The notes under the pieces were generated by a model, which worked only from the letters and a program-made list of their open reading frames with translations, was not told where the DNA came from and searched no databases. Of a stretch of DNA of 64,000 bases, positions 25,508 to 33,763 are shown piece after piece. How positions within the stretch are numbered: position 1 is the first letter of the stretch; the number at the start of each line of letters is the position of its first letter. This stretch comes from Desertivirga brevis (GTDB taxonomy: Bacteria; Bacteroidota; Bacteroidia; Sphingobacteriales; Sphingobacteriaceae): assembly GCF_017355835.1 (NCBI RefSeq), contig NZ_JAFEWF010000005.1:372001-436000 (forward strand), written 5' to 3'. The position numbers and the translations under genes are program-made.

Positions 25508-26143
25508 CTAATGGACTTTAATTGAGGCAAAGTTTTTTAATAATTGCTCGCCAGCTAATCCCGACTTTTCGGGATGAAATTGAACTCCATAAAAATTTCC
25601 ATTCTTTAAGGCTGCAGAGTACTTTAACCCGTACTCCGTAGATGCGATTGTAAAAGTAGGATTAAATTCAATAAAATAGGAATGTACATAATAAAAGTAA
25701 GTTCCACTAGGAATATCCTTAAACAACTCATTATCAAGCTCCCCATTAACCTTATTCCAACCCATGTGAGGAACCTTTAGTTTTAGGTTTTCTAAAAAAT
25801 GACGTGTTTTTAAAGGGGCTATCCCTAATAGTTGCGCATCGCCCTCCTCAGAATGATCAGTCAATAGCTGCATTCCTACACAGATCCCTAGGACAGGCTT
25901 TTTAGTATTCTTTATCTTTTCGACCATTCCACTTTCCTGAAGCTTCTTCATGGCAGCTCCGGCATGACCAACCCCCGGAATTATGATCCGTTCATACCTT
26001 TCAAATTCATCTACCGAGTTAATCATCTCATAAGAGATGTTTTGACGCTCTAGAGCTGCAGTAAGTGAAAAAATATTGCCTGCCCCGTAATTAACGATAC
26101 CTACTTGAGCATTTCCGGAATCAATTTTAATATCGTCACTCAT
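25508..26143 (-). CDS. hisH: Imidazole glycerol phosphate synthase, glutamine amidotransferase subunit
   Basis: Class I glutamine amidotransferase that supplies ammonia to HisF. The 211-residue protein has the NYGAGNIFSL start, oxyanion strand motif PGVGHAG, nucleophilic Cys in LGICVGMQLL, and catalytic His/Glu in VQFHPEKSG. An N-terminal extension of about 12 polar residues precedes the conserved core; the ATG at 26143 is the only reasonable start. It is in operon order between hisB and hisA. Confidence 0.97.
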   Translation of the reverse strand: MSDDIKIDSGNAQVGIVNYGAGNIFSLTAALERQNISYEMINSVDEFERYERIIIPGVGHAGAAMKKLQESGMVEKIKNTKKPVLGICVGMQLLTDHSEEGDAQLLGIAPLKTRHFLENLKLKVPHMGWNKVNGELDNELFKDIPSGTYFYYVHSYFIEFNPTFTIASTEYGLKYSAALKNGNFYGVQFHPEKSGLAGEQLLKNFASIKVH

Positions 26144-26201
26144 GATTTAATCTTTACAGCTATACATCTAGCTACTTTCTTCCCAATTAATATTAGAACT
26201 T

Positions 26202-26222
26202 ACGTTCCTTGAGGAATGCGTC
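26202..26222. repeat. Short hairpin between hisB and hisH
   Basis: ACG-TTCCT-TG-AGGAA-TGCGT forms a stem with 8 paired bases and a 2-nt bulge in the 86-bp hisB-hisH spacer. The TTCC/AGGA flavour resembles the other repeat remnants in this operon. It may be a remnant or an RNA-processing stem. Confidence 0.35.
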
Positions 26223-26229
26223 CCCTTAA

Positions 26230-27372
26230 CTACAAAAGACCCTTTGTACTTGGCAGTTGCATATTGTTCACATCACGTTTAACCGCAACTTTAATTGCCT
26301 TTGCAAAGGCTTTAAATATAGCTTCTATTTTATGATGTTCATTCTGACCTTCAGCCTTAATATTCAAATTGCTTCTTGAGGCATCGCTAAAGGACTTGAA
26401 AAAATGAAAAAACATCTCTGTAGGCATTTCCCCAATTTTCTCTCTTTTAAATTCTGCGTCCCATACGATCCAATTACGTCCTCCGAAATCAATTGCCACC
26501 TGTGCTAAGCAGTCATCCATTGGCAGACAGAAGCCATAGCGTTCGATTCCCCTTTTATCGCCTAAAGCTTGAGCCAGAGCCTCACCAAGAGCTATTCCAG
26601 TATCCTCGATCGTATGGTGCTCGTCTATGTGCAAGTCGCCCTTTGCTTCAATTTCCAGATCTATACTGCCATGACGGGCTATTTGATCTAGCATATGGTC
26701 AAAGAAATGCAAACCTGTAGAAATCTTTGCATTACCCTTACCGTCTAAGTTTAATTTAATAAAGATATCAGTCTCTTTAGTCGTTCTACGATGTTCAATT
26801 TCTCTTTTTCCAACTTTCAAAAACTCATAAACGTCTTTCCATAGTGTGGTATCCAAAGCAATGTAAGGTTTCAATTCGGTTGCCTGCTCCCTGATCTCAT
26901 CAGAACCTAAGTCGGGATTTTGCTTGAGCCAAATCGCTTTACAGCCTAAATTTTTTGCAAGAGCTACATCTGTAATTCTATCTCCAATCACGAAAGAGTT
27001 GGCGACGTCGTATTTTTCAGATTCGAAATAATGAGTTAAAAGAGCAGTTCCGGGTTTACGGGTAGGGGCATTCTCATGAGCGAATGTTTTATCAATAATA
27101 ACCTCTTTAAAAGAAACTCCTTCAGCTTCAAACGACTCAATTATAAAATTATGAACGGGCCAAAAATTTTCCTCTGGATGCGAATCTGTACCGAGACCAT
27201 CCTGATTGGTCACCATTACAAGATCAAAATCCAGTTCTTCGGCAATTTTCGTCATGTACTTGAAGGCTGCAGGATAGAATTTCAATTTCTCAAATGAATC
27301 TACCTGGTAGTCTTCCGGTTCAAGGCATAATGTTCCGTCACGGTCAATGAAAAGTACTTTACGGGCGCTCAT
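26230..27372 (-). CDS. hisB: Bifunctional histidinol-phosphatase / imidazoleglycerol-phosphate dehydratase
   Basis: Catalyses steps 6 and 8 of histidine synthesis. The N-terminal HAD/DDDD phosphatase (about 1-165) has [14 protein letters not shown] (nucleophile Asp) and [15 protein letters not shown]. The C-terminal IGP dehydratase (about 185-380) has [13 protein letters not shown] and the Mn-binding [12 protein letters not shown] start it at the ATG at 27372 (MSARKVLF). The longer reading to 27402 begins with TTG inside hisC. It starts one base after the hisC stop, so coupling is likely. The fusion is typical of Bacteroidota and Enterobacteria. Confidence 0.96.
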   Translation of the reverse strand: MSARKVLFIDRDGTLCLEPEDYQVDSFEKLKFYPAAFKYMTKIAEELDFDLVMVTNQDGLGTDSHPEENFWPVHNFIIESFEAEGVSFKEVIIDKTFAHENAPTRKPGTALLTHYFESEKYDVANSFVIGDRITDVALAKNLGCKAIWLKQNPDLGSDEIREQATELKPYIALDTTLWKDVYEFLKVGKREIEHRRTTKETDIFIKLNLDGKGNAKISTGLHFFDHMLDQIARHGSIDLEIEAKGDLHIDEHHTIEDTGIALGEALAQALGDKRGIERYGFCLPMDDCLAQVAIDFGGRNWIVWDAEFKREKIGEMPTEMFFHFFKSFSDASRSNLNIKAEGQNEHHKIEAIFKAFAKAIKVAVKRDVNNMQLPSTKGLL

Positions 27373-27373
27373 A

Positions 27374-28426
27374 TTAGGAGTGATATGTTTTAAGAGTTTC
27401 AATTAGAGTTTGGTTTTCAGCTGGTGTACCAACTGTGATTCTTAAACTTCCTTCACAAAGTTCTACCTTAGAACGATCACGAACAATAATACCCTTACTC
27501 ACAAGAAAGTTGTAAATACTTTTAGCATCAGTAGTTTTAGCCAGAATAAAGTTTGCATCTGAAGGGAAAACCTTTAGTACGAAAGGAAGCTTGAGTAACT
27601 CTTTTACAAGATCTTCCCGTTCTTTAATTGTATCCTTTATCCAGCCATTAACCTGGTCTATGTTTTGTAAAGCTTCGAGAGCTATAATCTGTGAAGCTTC
27701 ATTTATGTTGTATGGGGGCTTTACCTTGTTAAATACCTCTATGATCTCCTCGCTTGCAAAAGCCATACCTACACGTAGGGCCGCAAGTCCCCATGCTTTC
27801 GAGAGGGTTTGAAGAACCACAAGATTACTGTATTCAGTGAGTTCCTGGATAAAAGTTTTTTGACGGGAATAATTGATGTATGCCTCATCGATAACCACGA
27901 TCCCAGTAAAATTAGCAAGAACAGTTTCTATATCCTCTCGATTGATTGAATTAGCCGTGGGATTGTTAGGCGAGCAGATGAAGATCAGCTTAGTATTCTC
28001 ATCTATTGCTTCAGCTATCCCATCTAAATTAAGCTGGTAATCAATCGTTAACGGCACCTTCTTAATGGCAATATCGTTGATATTAGCAGACACCTCATAC
28101 ATTCCATAAGTAGGAGGAACGGTGATAACATTATCAACTCCCGGACGACAAAAAGCCCTGAACAGGATATCAATTGCTTCGTCACTACCGTTACCTAAAA
28201 AAATATTTTGAGGAGGCACACCCTTAATCTCACTAATTCTTTTTTTAACCTTCCACTGGAGCGGGTCCGGGTAACGATTGTATTGGTCCTTGATAGGAGA
28301 GCCGTAGCTGTTTTCATTGGCATCAAGAAAAACTGATGCTTCGCCCTTAAACTCATCCCTTGCGGAAGAGTAGGGTACTAAGTTTTTTATATTCTCTCTT
28401 AAAAGAGTGTTAAGATTAAATTCCAT
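27374..28426 (-). CDS. hisC: Histidinol-phosphate aminotransferase
   Basis: PLP-dependent class I/II aminotransferase, step 7 of the pathway. Family features visible are GNGSDEAID (cofactor phosphate site), [21 protein letters not shown] (PLP pyridine N ligand Asp), the Schiff-base Lys in [16 protein letters not shown], and the C-terminal Arg in RITVGT. The ATG at 28426 gives 350 residues and leaves 10 bp after hisD. The longer reading begins with TTG inside hisD and is unlikely. Confidence 0.96.
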   Translation of the reverse strand: MEFNLNTLLRENIKNLVPYSSARDEFKGEASVFLDANENSYGSPIKDQYNRYPDPLQWKVKKRISEIKGVPPQNIFLGNGSDEAIDILFRAFCRPGVDNVITVPPTYGMYEVSANINDIAIKKVPLTIDYQLNLDGIAEAIDENTKLIFICSPNNPTANSINREDIETVLANFTGIVVIDEAYINYSRQKTFIQELTEYSNLVVLQTLSKAWGLAALRVGMAFASEEIIEVFNKVKPPYNINEASQIIALEALQNIDQVNGWIKDTIKEREDLVKELLKLPFVLKVFPSDANFILAKTTDAKSIYNFLVSKGIIVRDRSKVELCEGSLRITVGTPAENQTLIETLKTYHS

Positions 28427-28436
28427 TGTGTCAAAT

Positions 28437-29732
28437 TTAGCTAAGTCCAACTTTTCTAACTGTTACCGCATTCTTATGAGCCTGAAGCCCTTCTAATTCC
28501 GCAAGCACTTCCACAGCTGTTCCTATGTTTTGAATTCCCTGCGGGGTAATATGCTGGAAGGTGACTTTCTTAACAAAAGAATCGACTGAGACACCGGAGT
28601 AAGACCGAGCATAAGCGCTTGTGGGAAGCGTATGGTTTGTACCGGAAGCGTAATCTCCCGCGCTCTCTGGTGTAAGGTTTCCAAGAAATACAGAACCTGC
28701 GTTACTAATTAAGTTGGTTATAGATGACCAGTTTTCGGTAGCAAGAATTAAGTGTTCAGGAGCATAGACGTTACTAAAACTCATGGCAACTTCGAGGCTT
28801 TCTGCCAGTACTGCATACGAATTTTCAATTGCCTTTGCTGCAATTTCTCTCCTTGGCAATACCTGAAGTTGAGCTCCTAATTCCTTAATTGTTTCAGATA
28901 TAATAAAGGGAGAAGTTGCTACAAGAACGGATTGGGAATCTACTCCATGTTCAGCCTGAGCTAAAAGATCGGCCGCAACATAAACAGGGTTAGAAGTATC
29001 ATCCGCTATCACAAGCACCTCTGATGGCCCGGCCGGCATATCAATAGCGGTTTGTGTTGTAGATTGAATGATAGTTTTAGCTTTAGTCACATATTGATTT
29101 CCCGGACCAAAGATCTTATCTACTTTAGGGATACTCTCTGTTCCGTAAGCCATGGCAGCAACAGCCTGAGCTCCGCCTGCAAGATAAATCCTGTCGATCT
29201 CAAGCAATTTCGCGACATAGGCGACATAGCAATTGATAGAGCCGTCCTTTTGAGGAGGTGAGCATACTACTATTTCCTTGCATCCGGCAATTTTTGCAGG
29301 AATTCCCAACATTAGAAATGTGCTTGGAAGAACGGCTGTACCACCGGGAATATACAAACCAACTTTTTCGATTGGCCTCAATTCCCGCCAGCAGGTTACA
29401 CCAGGCATCGTTTCTACCTTGTCTTCTTGCTTAAGCTGCGTTTGGTGAAACTTGTAGATATTCTGGAACGCCGTTTCTATTGCAAGCCTCTGCTCTTCCG
29501 CAATTGTAGAAGCTATCTCTCTAATCTGCTCCTTATTTAAAAATAGAGATGTAAGTTTTACTTTATCGAAAGCTTCTGCAAAGCTTAAAAGTGCGGTGTC
29601 TCCCTTTAGTTTTACTTCTGAAATTATTGATTCGACCCGTTCGCCTATCACATTGCTTTCATCCGCATTTCTTGAAACGAGTGCTTCTATCTCAGCTGTA
29701 CCTAATTCTTTGTACTTATAAGTCTTAAGCAT
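28437..29732 (-). CDS. hisD: Histidinol dehydrogenase
   Basis: Zinc-dependent, NAD-linked oxidation of L-histidinol to L-histidine, the last two steps. The 431-residue protein has the signature of the family: GPGNQYVTKAK, the catalytic segment AEHGVDSQSVL, and YAPEHLIL with catalytic His. GDYASGTNHTLPT carries zinc and substrate residues. Length is standard. It follows hisG by 59 bp, a spacer that holds a repeat remnant. Confidence 0.97.
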   Translation of the reverse strand: MLKTYKYKELGTAEIEALVSRNADESNVIGERVESIISEVKLKGDTALLSFAEAFDKVKLTSLFLNKEQIREIASTIAEEQRLAIETAFQNIYKFHQTQLKQEDKVETMPGVTCWRELRPIEKVGLYIPGGTAVLPSTFLMLGIPAKIAGCKEIVVCSPPQKDGSINCYVAYVAKLLEIDRIYLAGGAQAVAAMAYGTESIPKVDKIFGPGNQYVTKAKTIIQSTTQTAIDMPAGPSEVLVIADDTSNPVYVAADLLAQAEHGVDSQSVLVATSPFIISETIKELGAQLQVLPRREIAAKAIENSYAVLAESLEVAMSFSNVYAPEHLILATENWSSITNLISNAGSVFLGNLTPESAGDYASGTNHTLPTSAYARSYSGVSVDSFVKKVTFQHITPQGIQNIGTAVEVLAELEGLQAHKNAVTVRKVGLS

Positions 29733-29741
29733 CTTTATACC

Positions 29742-29763
29742 TCATCCCCCAAAGGAGGAACTT
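29742..29763 (-). repeat. Repeat remnant between hisG and hisD
   Basis: The minus strand reads GTTCCTCCTTTGGGGG then ATGAGG, resembling the copy at 24663-24685 in inverted orientation. It forms a small CCTCC/GGGGG stem. It occupies most of the 59-bp hisG-hisD spacer. Confidence 0.45.
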
Positions 29764-29791
29764 TTGAACGTATAAGCTACCTCAGCAGCCT

Positions 29792-30643
29792 TTAAATTAT
29801 TATCTTTTCAATTGGCATTACCACAATTCCCTGGGCTCCGGCCGCTTTTAACTGACTGATCTTTCCCCAAAAATCTTTTTCAGGAATCACCGTATGTACA
29901 GCCACCCATCCTTCTTCAGCTAAAGGAACAACAGTTGGGCTCTTGATACCAGGAAGAAGAGCTTTGATCTCATCCAAATGAGCTTTCTCTACATTAAGTA
30001 CCACATACTTTGTTTCCTTAGCTCTCAAAACGGATTGAATCCGCTGGATTAATTCTATAATAAGTGGATCATTTTCTTCCCCTTTTCGTCCAATTAATAC
30101 AGCTTCGGAGTGTAAAACGTCACCGAAAGCTTTTAACCCATTACTTTTTAAAGTACCTCCGGTCGAAACAAGATCACAAATTGCATCACTTAAACCCAAA
30201 CCCGGGGAAATTTCAACAGAACCAGAAATGGTACGTATTTCAGATTGAATATTATTATCTGCTAAGAACTTCTTCAGAATAGAAGGGTATGAGGTAGCAA
30301 TTGCTTTTCCATTTAAATCACTCAGGCTTTGATAATTAGCCTGGTTAGGAACAGCAAGCTTCAAAGAGCACTTCCCAAATCCAAGTCGCTGTAAGTAGGC
30401 TACGTCAACCTCGGTTTCGCAAATTACATTTTCACCAACAATACCAAGATCAGCAATCCCGTCCTGAACATACTCCGGAATATCGTCATCACGAAGGAAA
30501 AGGATCTCTAAAGGAAAATTGGAAACCGGGGAAATTAAAGAGCTTTTGTAGTTTTCGAAATTTAAACCGCAGTTTTTAAGAAGCTCAACAGATTTTTCGT
30601 TTAACCTACCCGACTTCTGGATAGCAATTTTGAGTGTTTTCAA
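29792..30643 (-). CDS. hisG: ATP phosphoribosyltransferase (long form)
   Basis: First, feedback-regulated step of histidine synthesis, condensing ATP and PRPP. The 283-residue length and a C-terminal ACT-like domain (about 205-283, ending VVMPIEKIII) identify the long form, which needs no HisZ. The catalytic part has IAIQKSGRLNEKS and the PRPP loop in LVSTGGTLKSNGL. The start is TTG at 30641-30643. A stop codon lies two codons upstream in frame and no ATG is near, so the TTG start is well supported. It is the first enzyme gene after the His-rich leader. Confidence 0.96.
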   Translation of the reverse strand: MKTLKIAIQKSGRLNEKSVELLKNCGLNFENYKSSLISPVSNFPLEILFLRDDDIPEYVQDGIADLGIVGENVICETEVDVAYLQRLGFGKCSLKLAVPNQANYQSLSDLNGKAIATSYPSILKKFLADNNIQSEIRTISGSVEISPGLGLSDAICDLVSTGGTLKSNGLKAFGDVLHSEAVLIGRKGEENDPLIIELIQRIQSVLRAKETKYVVLNVEKAHLDEIKALLPGIKSPTVVPLAEEGWVAVHTVIPEKDFWGKISQLKAAGAQGIVVMPIEKIII

Positions 30644-30683
30644 TGTTTAAAATTTTATAATCAGTTCAACAATATATTCGGGG

Positions 30684-30770
30684 TAAACATGCTTCACGTA
30701 GAAACATACAAATTCAATCTATCGCCTACTGGCGATGATGGAAGTGCATGTGATGTGTGAAAACGTGTTT
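30684..30770 (-). promoter_or_regulatory. Candidate alternative RNA structures in the his leader
   Basis: The stop codon of the leader peptide sits in the loop of a perfect 6-bp stem (ATCGCC-AGTA-GGCGAT, 30721-30736). A downstream arm GTGAAGCATGTTT (30685-30697) can pair with ACATGCacTTC in the His codons (30741-30751) or with AAACACGTTTTCAC at codons 2-6 (30757-30770). ATGTTTA (30684-30690) can also pair with TAAACAT (30643-30649) at the hisG start. These pairings are mutually exclusive. How they are used is not clear. Confidence 0.45.
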
Positions 30771-30773
30771 CAT
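30726..30773 (-). CDS. Histidine operon leader peptide (15 residues, 6 His)
   Basis: ATG at 30771-30773 opens a frame encoding MKHVFTHHMHFHHRQ and ending at TAG 30726-30728. Six of 15 residues are His, with pairs at 7-8 and 12-13. It lies 82 bp before hisG and 30 bp after a TATATTTG promoter element, with an AGGAT-like sequence about 10 bases ahead of the ATG. This is the classic arrangement of a ribosome-stalling leader sensing charged tRNA-His. No canonical U-tract terminator is evident between it and hisG. Confidence 0.85.
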   Translation of the reverse strand: MKHVFTHHMHFHHRQ

Positions 30774-30803
30774 TTTGTTGATATCCTGATTAACAGGGAG
30801 CCG

Positions 30804-30811
30804 CAAATATA
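30804..30811 (-). promoter_or_regulatory. -7 promoter element (TATATTTG) of the his operon
   Basis: Exact TAnnTTTG match on the minus strand, 30 bp ahead of the leader-peptide ATG. A TTTTGG lies 22-23 bp further upstream as a possible -33 element. Confidence 0.65.
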
Positions 30812-30919
30812 TAGAAAAATCAAAATTAAAAAGCCAAAATTCAAAAAAGCACCTTTAACAGTACACTGGGCATCTTCTCACAGAATAATTCTTTAAATCT
30901 ATCCTTAAATAAATAGCTC

Positions 30920-30927
30920 TATCTTTG
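30920..30927 (+). promoter_or_regulatory. -7 promoter element (TATCTTTG) four bases before the helicase ATG
   Basis: Exact TAnnTTTG match with only CCCT between it and the ATG at 30932. Transcription from it would start at about the start codon, giving a leaderless mRNA. It is divergent from the his promoter at 30804-30811. Confidence 0.6.
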
Positions 30928-30931
30928 CCCT

Positions 30932-32317
30932 ATGGCGCAGACTTTCGAAGATTTTAAATTAAACCGGCAAATACTTAATGCTATTGAGGATGCTGGCTAC
31001 ACACAACCAACGCCAATTCAGGAAAAAGCTATAGTCCCAATTTTGTCCGGACAAGACATTATGGGAATTGCTCAAACCGGGACCGGTAAAACGGCTGCTT
31101 ACGTTTTACCAATGTTAATGAAACTGAAATACGCTCAAGGAGTTGATCCAAGAGCTTTAATCATTGCTCCAACAAGAGAGCTTGCAATGCAGATAGAAGA
31201 GAATATTAAACTCTTCGCGAAATACACTGACCTGAGAACCGTCGTGCTGTACGGAGGTTTAGGACCTAAAACCCAAATAGCGGAGTTAGAGAAAGGATGT
31301 GATATTATAGTAGCTACACCCGGACGCTTCCTTGACCTTTATCTTGCAGGTAATATAAATACCAAATACCTCCAGTTCCTGGTAATGGATGAAGCTGATA
31401 AAATGATGGATATGGGTTTCATTGGTTCAATCCACCGTATTTTAGAGGTAGTACCAAGGAAGCGACAGAACTTATTATTTTCTGCGACAATGGGAGAGCT
31501 GGTCCACAAAATAGCTGGAGACTTTTTAAAATTTCCAACAGTAATTGAAGTTGCACCACAGGCCACACCAGCTCAGACAGTAACTCAGATACTATACAAC
31601 GTTCCTAATTTAAAGACAAAACTGAACCTGCTTCAGCACTTATTGAAAAACGATGAAGAATTCCATCGGCTTATTATTTTTTGTAAGACGAAGAATGTTG
31701 CAGATAATATATTCAGTTTTTTGGAGCGCCGTTATGGCGATAACAACGTAAGGGTTATTCACGCTAATAAGGGCCAAAATACACGAATAAATTCTATCAA
31801 TGCTTTTAAAGAAGGAGAGGTTCGGATACTTGTAGCTACCGATGTTGCAGCTCGAGGCCTCGACGTTACTAATGTAAGTCATGTTATTAATTTTGATGTT
31901 CCTATTGTCATTGAGGATTACGTACACCGTATTGGAAGAACTGGGCGGGCATATAATACTGGGACGGCTATAACTTTCTGCAATCCGGCGGAAACTTATT
32001 ACGTTAAGAAAATTGAGAAACTAATCAGACAGGATATTCCTGTTGAAAAGATTCCCGAAGCTGTTTTTGTTGAAGAAACTCCTTACAACGAGCGACAGGA
32101 GATCGCCAAGGAAATTGATATTCAAAAACGAAAAGAGAATCCAGAGTTTAAAGGTGCGTTCCACGACAAAAAAGCATCAAACACTAAAGACAATAAGAAC
32201 AATAAGTCTGGTAAGTCGCAAAAGGAGTCTAAAGAGAGCTTTAAAGAAAGGACCGCGGCAGCAAAAAAAGCCCTCAGTAAGGGATCCTTTCAGGGAAACA
32301 AACGGGGAAAAAGATAA
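30932..32317 (+). CDS. DEAD-box ATP-dependent RNA helicase (RhlE/DeaD-like)
   Basis: RNA helicase of 461 residues acting in ribosome assembly or RNA decay. All canonical motifs are present: Q motif QPTPIQ, Walker A AQTGTGKT, PTRELA, TPGR, DEAD, SAT, VATDVAARGLDV and HRIGRTGR. The C-terminal 80 residues are Lys/Glu/Ser-rich and disordered, which is typical of RhlE-type helicases. Which of the several Bacteroidota paralogues it is cannot be told, so no gene symbol is given. A small membrane protein gene follows six bases after the stop, suggesting cotranscription. Confidence 0.94.
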   Translation: MAQTFEDFKLNRQILNAIEDAGYTQPTPIQEKAIVPILSGQDIMGIAQTGTGKTAAYVLPMLMKLKYAQGVDPRALIIAPTRELAMQIEENIKLFAKYTDLRTVVLYGGLGPKTQIAELEKGCDIIVATPGRFLDLYLAGNINTKYLQFLVMDEADKMMDMGFIGSIHRILEVVPRKRQNLLFSATMGELVHKIAGDFLKFPTVIEVAPQATPAQTVTQILYNVPNLKTKLNLLQHLLKNDEEFHRLIIFCKTKNVADNIFSFLERRYGDNNVRVIHANKGQNTRINSINAFKEGEVRILVATDVAARGLDVTNVSHVINFDVPIVIEDYVHRIGRTGRAYNTGTAITFCNPAETYYVKKIEKLIRQDIPVEKIPEAVFVEETPYNERQEIAKEIDIQKRKENPEFKGAFHDKKASNTKDNKNNKSGKSQKESKESFKERTAAAKKALSKGSFQGNKRGKR

Positions 32318-32323
32318 GGTTCC

Positions 32324-32575
32324 ATGAAAGTTACACCCTTCAACCTCGTATTCGCAGTATTACTGGGACATTTTGGCGTTAACTTACTGAGCATAAATAA
32401 AACGAGTGCAAAAAGCCTGAACGCAGGCTTCAGCTATTGGCATCTTGTAATATTAATTTTCATTGTTGTAGCTGATATAATTCTCAGAGCTATTATCGCC
32501 GACACAAAGAAACTTTGGCTTATAGAATCATTATGTGTTGTAGTCTCTGCAGCACTGGTTGGTTTTATTCTATAA
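32324..32575 (+). CDS. Small membrane protein, unknown function
   Basis: An 83-residue protein with two or three hydrophobic segments (about 5-22, 39-56, 63-82), no signal cleavage site and no catalytic motif. It starts six bases after the helicase stop, so it is probably translated from the same mRNA. I cannot assign a function. Confidence 0.65.
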   Translation: MKVTPFNLVFAVLLGHFGVNLLSINKTSAKSLNAGFSYWHLVILIFIVVADIILRAIIADTKKLWLIESLCVVVSAALVGFIL

Positions 32576-32695
32576 TCATAAGAACATCATTATTCAATTA
32601 ATCATTTTGATTGTAGATAAAGCTTTTAACATCTTTGTGACCGAATCAGTGTAGGTGCAGCCACCCAAAATAGATCAATGTAATCAATTCAAATA

Positions 32696-33031
32696 ATGAA
32701 GAAAGCAGAAATAAAACTTACGATAGAACTGGATGATAATAACGTTCCTGAGAACATAACATGGGAATCTACTGACGGCGAAAACAAAGAAGCTCTTCCA
32801 GTTAAGTCGATGATGTTAGCTCTGTGGGATCATAACTATAAGAACTCCTTACGGATTGACCTGTGGACGAAAGACATGCCAGTGGATGAGATGAAAAGAT
32901 TTTTCTACGAGACTCTTCAAACAATGGGCGACAGCTTTTTAAGAGCAACAGGAGAGAAGAATATAGTAGAGGATTTACGTGATTACTGCGCCCATTTTGC
33001 AGAAAAAATGGAGATCACTCAGCAGAGTTAA
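32696..33031 (+). CDS. gldC: Gliding-motility-type protein GldC
   Basis: A 111-residue cytoplasmic protein matching the GldC family by overall sequence (KAEIKLTIELDDNNVPE start, ESTDGEN, LWDHNYKNSLRIDLWTKDM, FFYETLQTMGDSF). In Flavobacterium GldC is an accessory of the gliding/type IX secretion apparatus, but the gene is also found in non-gliding Bacteroidota, where its role is unclear. Its usual neighbour gldB is not in the window. A strong terminator follows at 33040-33062. Confidence 0.88.
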   Translation: MKKAEIKLTIELDDNNVPENITWESTDGENKEALPVKSMMLALWDHNYKNSLRIDLWTKDMPVDEMKRFFYETLQTMGDSFLRATGEKNIVEDLRDYCAHFAEKMEITQQS

Positions 33032-33039
33032 AAAATAAA

Positions 33040-33062
33040 AACGGGGATGTAGAATCCCCGTT
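33040..33062. terminator. Bidirectional intrinsic terminator between gldC and the DUF4142 gene
   Basis: Perfect 9-bp stem AACGGGGAT/ATCCCCGTT with loop GTAGA. It is flanked by A-runs on the left (U-tract for the minus strand) and by a weaker T/A-rich tract on the right. It lies between convergent genes. Confidence 0.8.
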
Positions 33063-33083
33063 CTCCGAAAAAATAGCAATATG

Positions 33084-33602
33084 CTAAGGATTGACGGTGT
33101 TCTTTAGTGTAACGGCGTGATCCAAATGCATTTTTAATACAGGAATTTTGTCTTGAGCGAATTTCTTAATTTCAGGATCATCCAGATCATCTGCGGCTTC
33201 TTCAAAAAGGTTTACAGTTCTCTGATGGGAGTCTACCATCATTTGTGCGTACACACGATCGAAGTCCGCACCAGAACGCGCATTTAAATCATTATACATC
33301 GCTCTGTGCTCCTCATTCATGCTAGTAGGCATTGCGATTCCGTTTTGCTCAGCAACAGCCTGTAGCTCAATAGTTGCGGCAGTATGATCTGCAATCATCA
33401 TATTGCCATAATTTTTTACTTCAGCTCTCGCTCCCTTAGCCGCAGATGCAGCCAGTTTGCCTGACTCTATTTCAAACATGTTACTGCTAGCAGCTTTGGA
33501 GACAAATTCAGTCTCATCCCCTTCATCAATGTCGTCTTTGTCGCAAGCTTGTATTGTACATGCTCCAATTAAAATTAGTCCAATAATTCTGAATGTTTTC
33601 AT
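33084..33602 (-). CDS. DUF4142-domain lipoprotein
   Basis: A 172-residue lipoprotein: signal MKTFRIIGLILIGACTIQAC with lipobox Cys at 20, then an acidic linker, then a four-helix DUF4142/ferritin-like domain. The domain contains DHTAATIELQAVAEQNGI and the repeated His/Asp pattern typical of the family (YAQMMVDSHQRTVNLFEEA). The start is the ATG at 33602; the longer reading uses GTG and lacks a signal peptide. Function is unknown; such proteins are common in Bacteroidota envelopes and often stress-related. Confidence 0.88.
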   Translation of the reverse strand: MKTFRIIGLILIGACTIQACDKDDIDEGDETEFVSKAASSNMFEIESGKLAASAAKGARAEVKNYGNMMIADHTAATIELQAVAEQNGIAMPTSMNEEHRAMYNDLNARSGADFDRVYAQMMVDSHQRTVNLFEEAADDLDDPEIKKFAQDKIPVLKMHLDHAVTLKNTVNP

Positions 33603-33748
33603 AGTGTAGAAATTAAAGTTTAATGTTACCTGGCTGGTAAACACGGTCTAAATCAAGCAGTTCTTCTAAAAGGAAAATAGGGTATTTTACCCTTTATTTA
33701 ATTTTTTACCCAACTATAATGGCTTTAATTTTTAACAAGCCTAAAAAC

Positions 33749-33756
33749 TATCTTTG
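33749..33756 (+). promoter_or_regulatory. -7 promoter element (TATCTTTG) of ccmB
   Basis: Exact TAnnTTTG match, seven bases before the ATG at 33764. It lies inside the longer ORF reading (33719), which argues for the downstream start. A 6-bp inverted repeat AGGGTA-TTT-TACCCT sits upstream at 33679-33693. Confidence 0.6.
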
Positions 33757-33763
33757 CAACTCC

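Noticed and set aside
33679..33693. AGGGTA-TTT-TACCCT inverted repeat as an operator for ccmB or the DUF4142 gene
   Set aside because: Only 6-bp arms, no recognised regulator and no second copy; mentioned with the ccmB promoter but not claimed.
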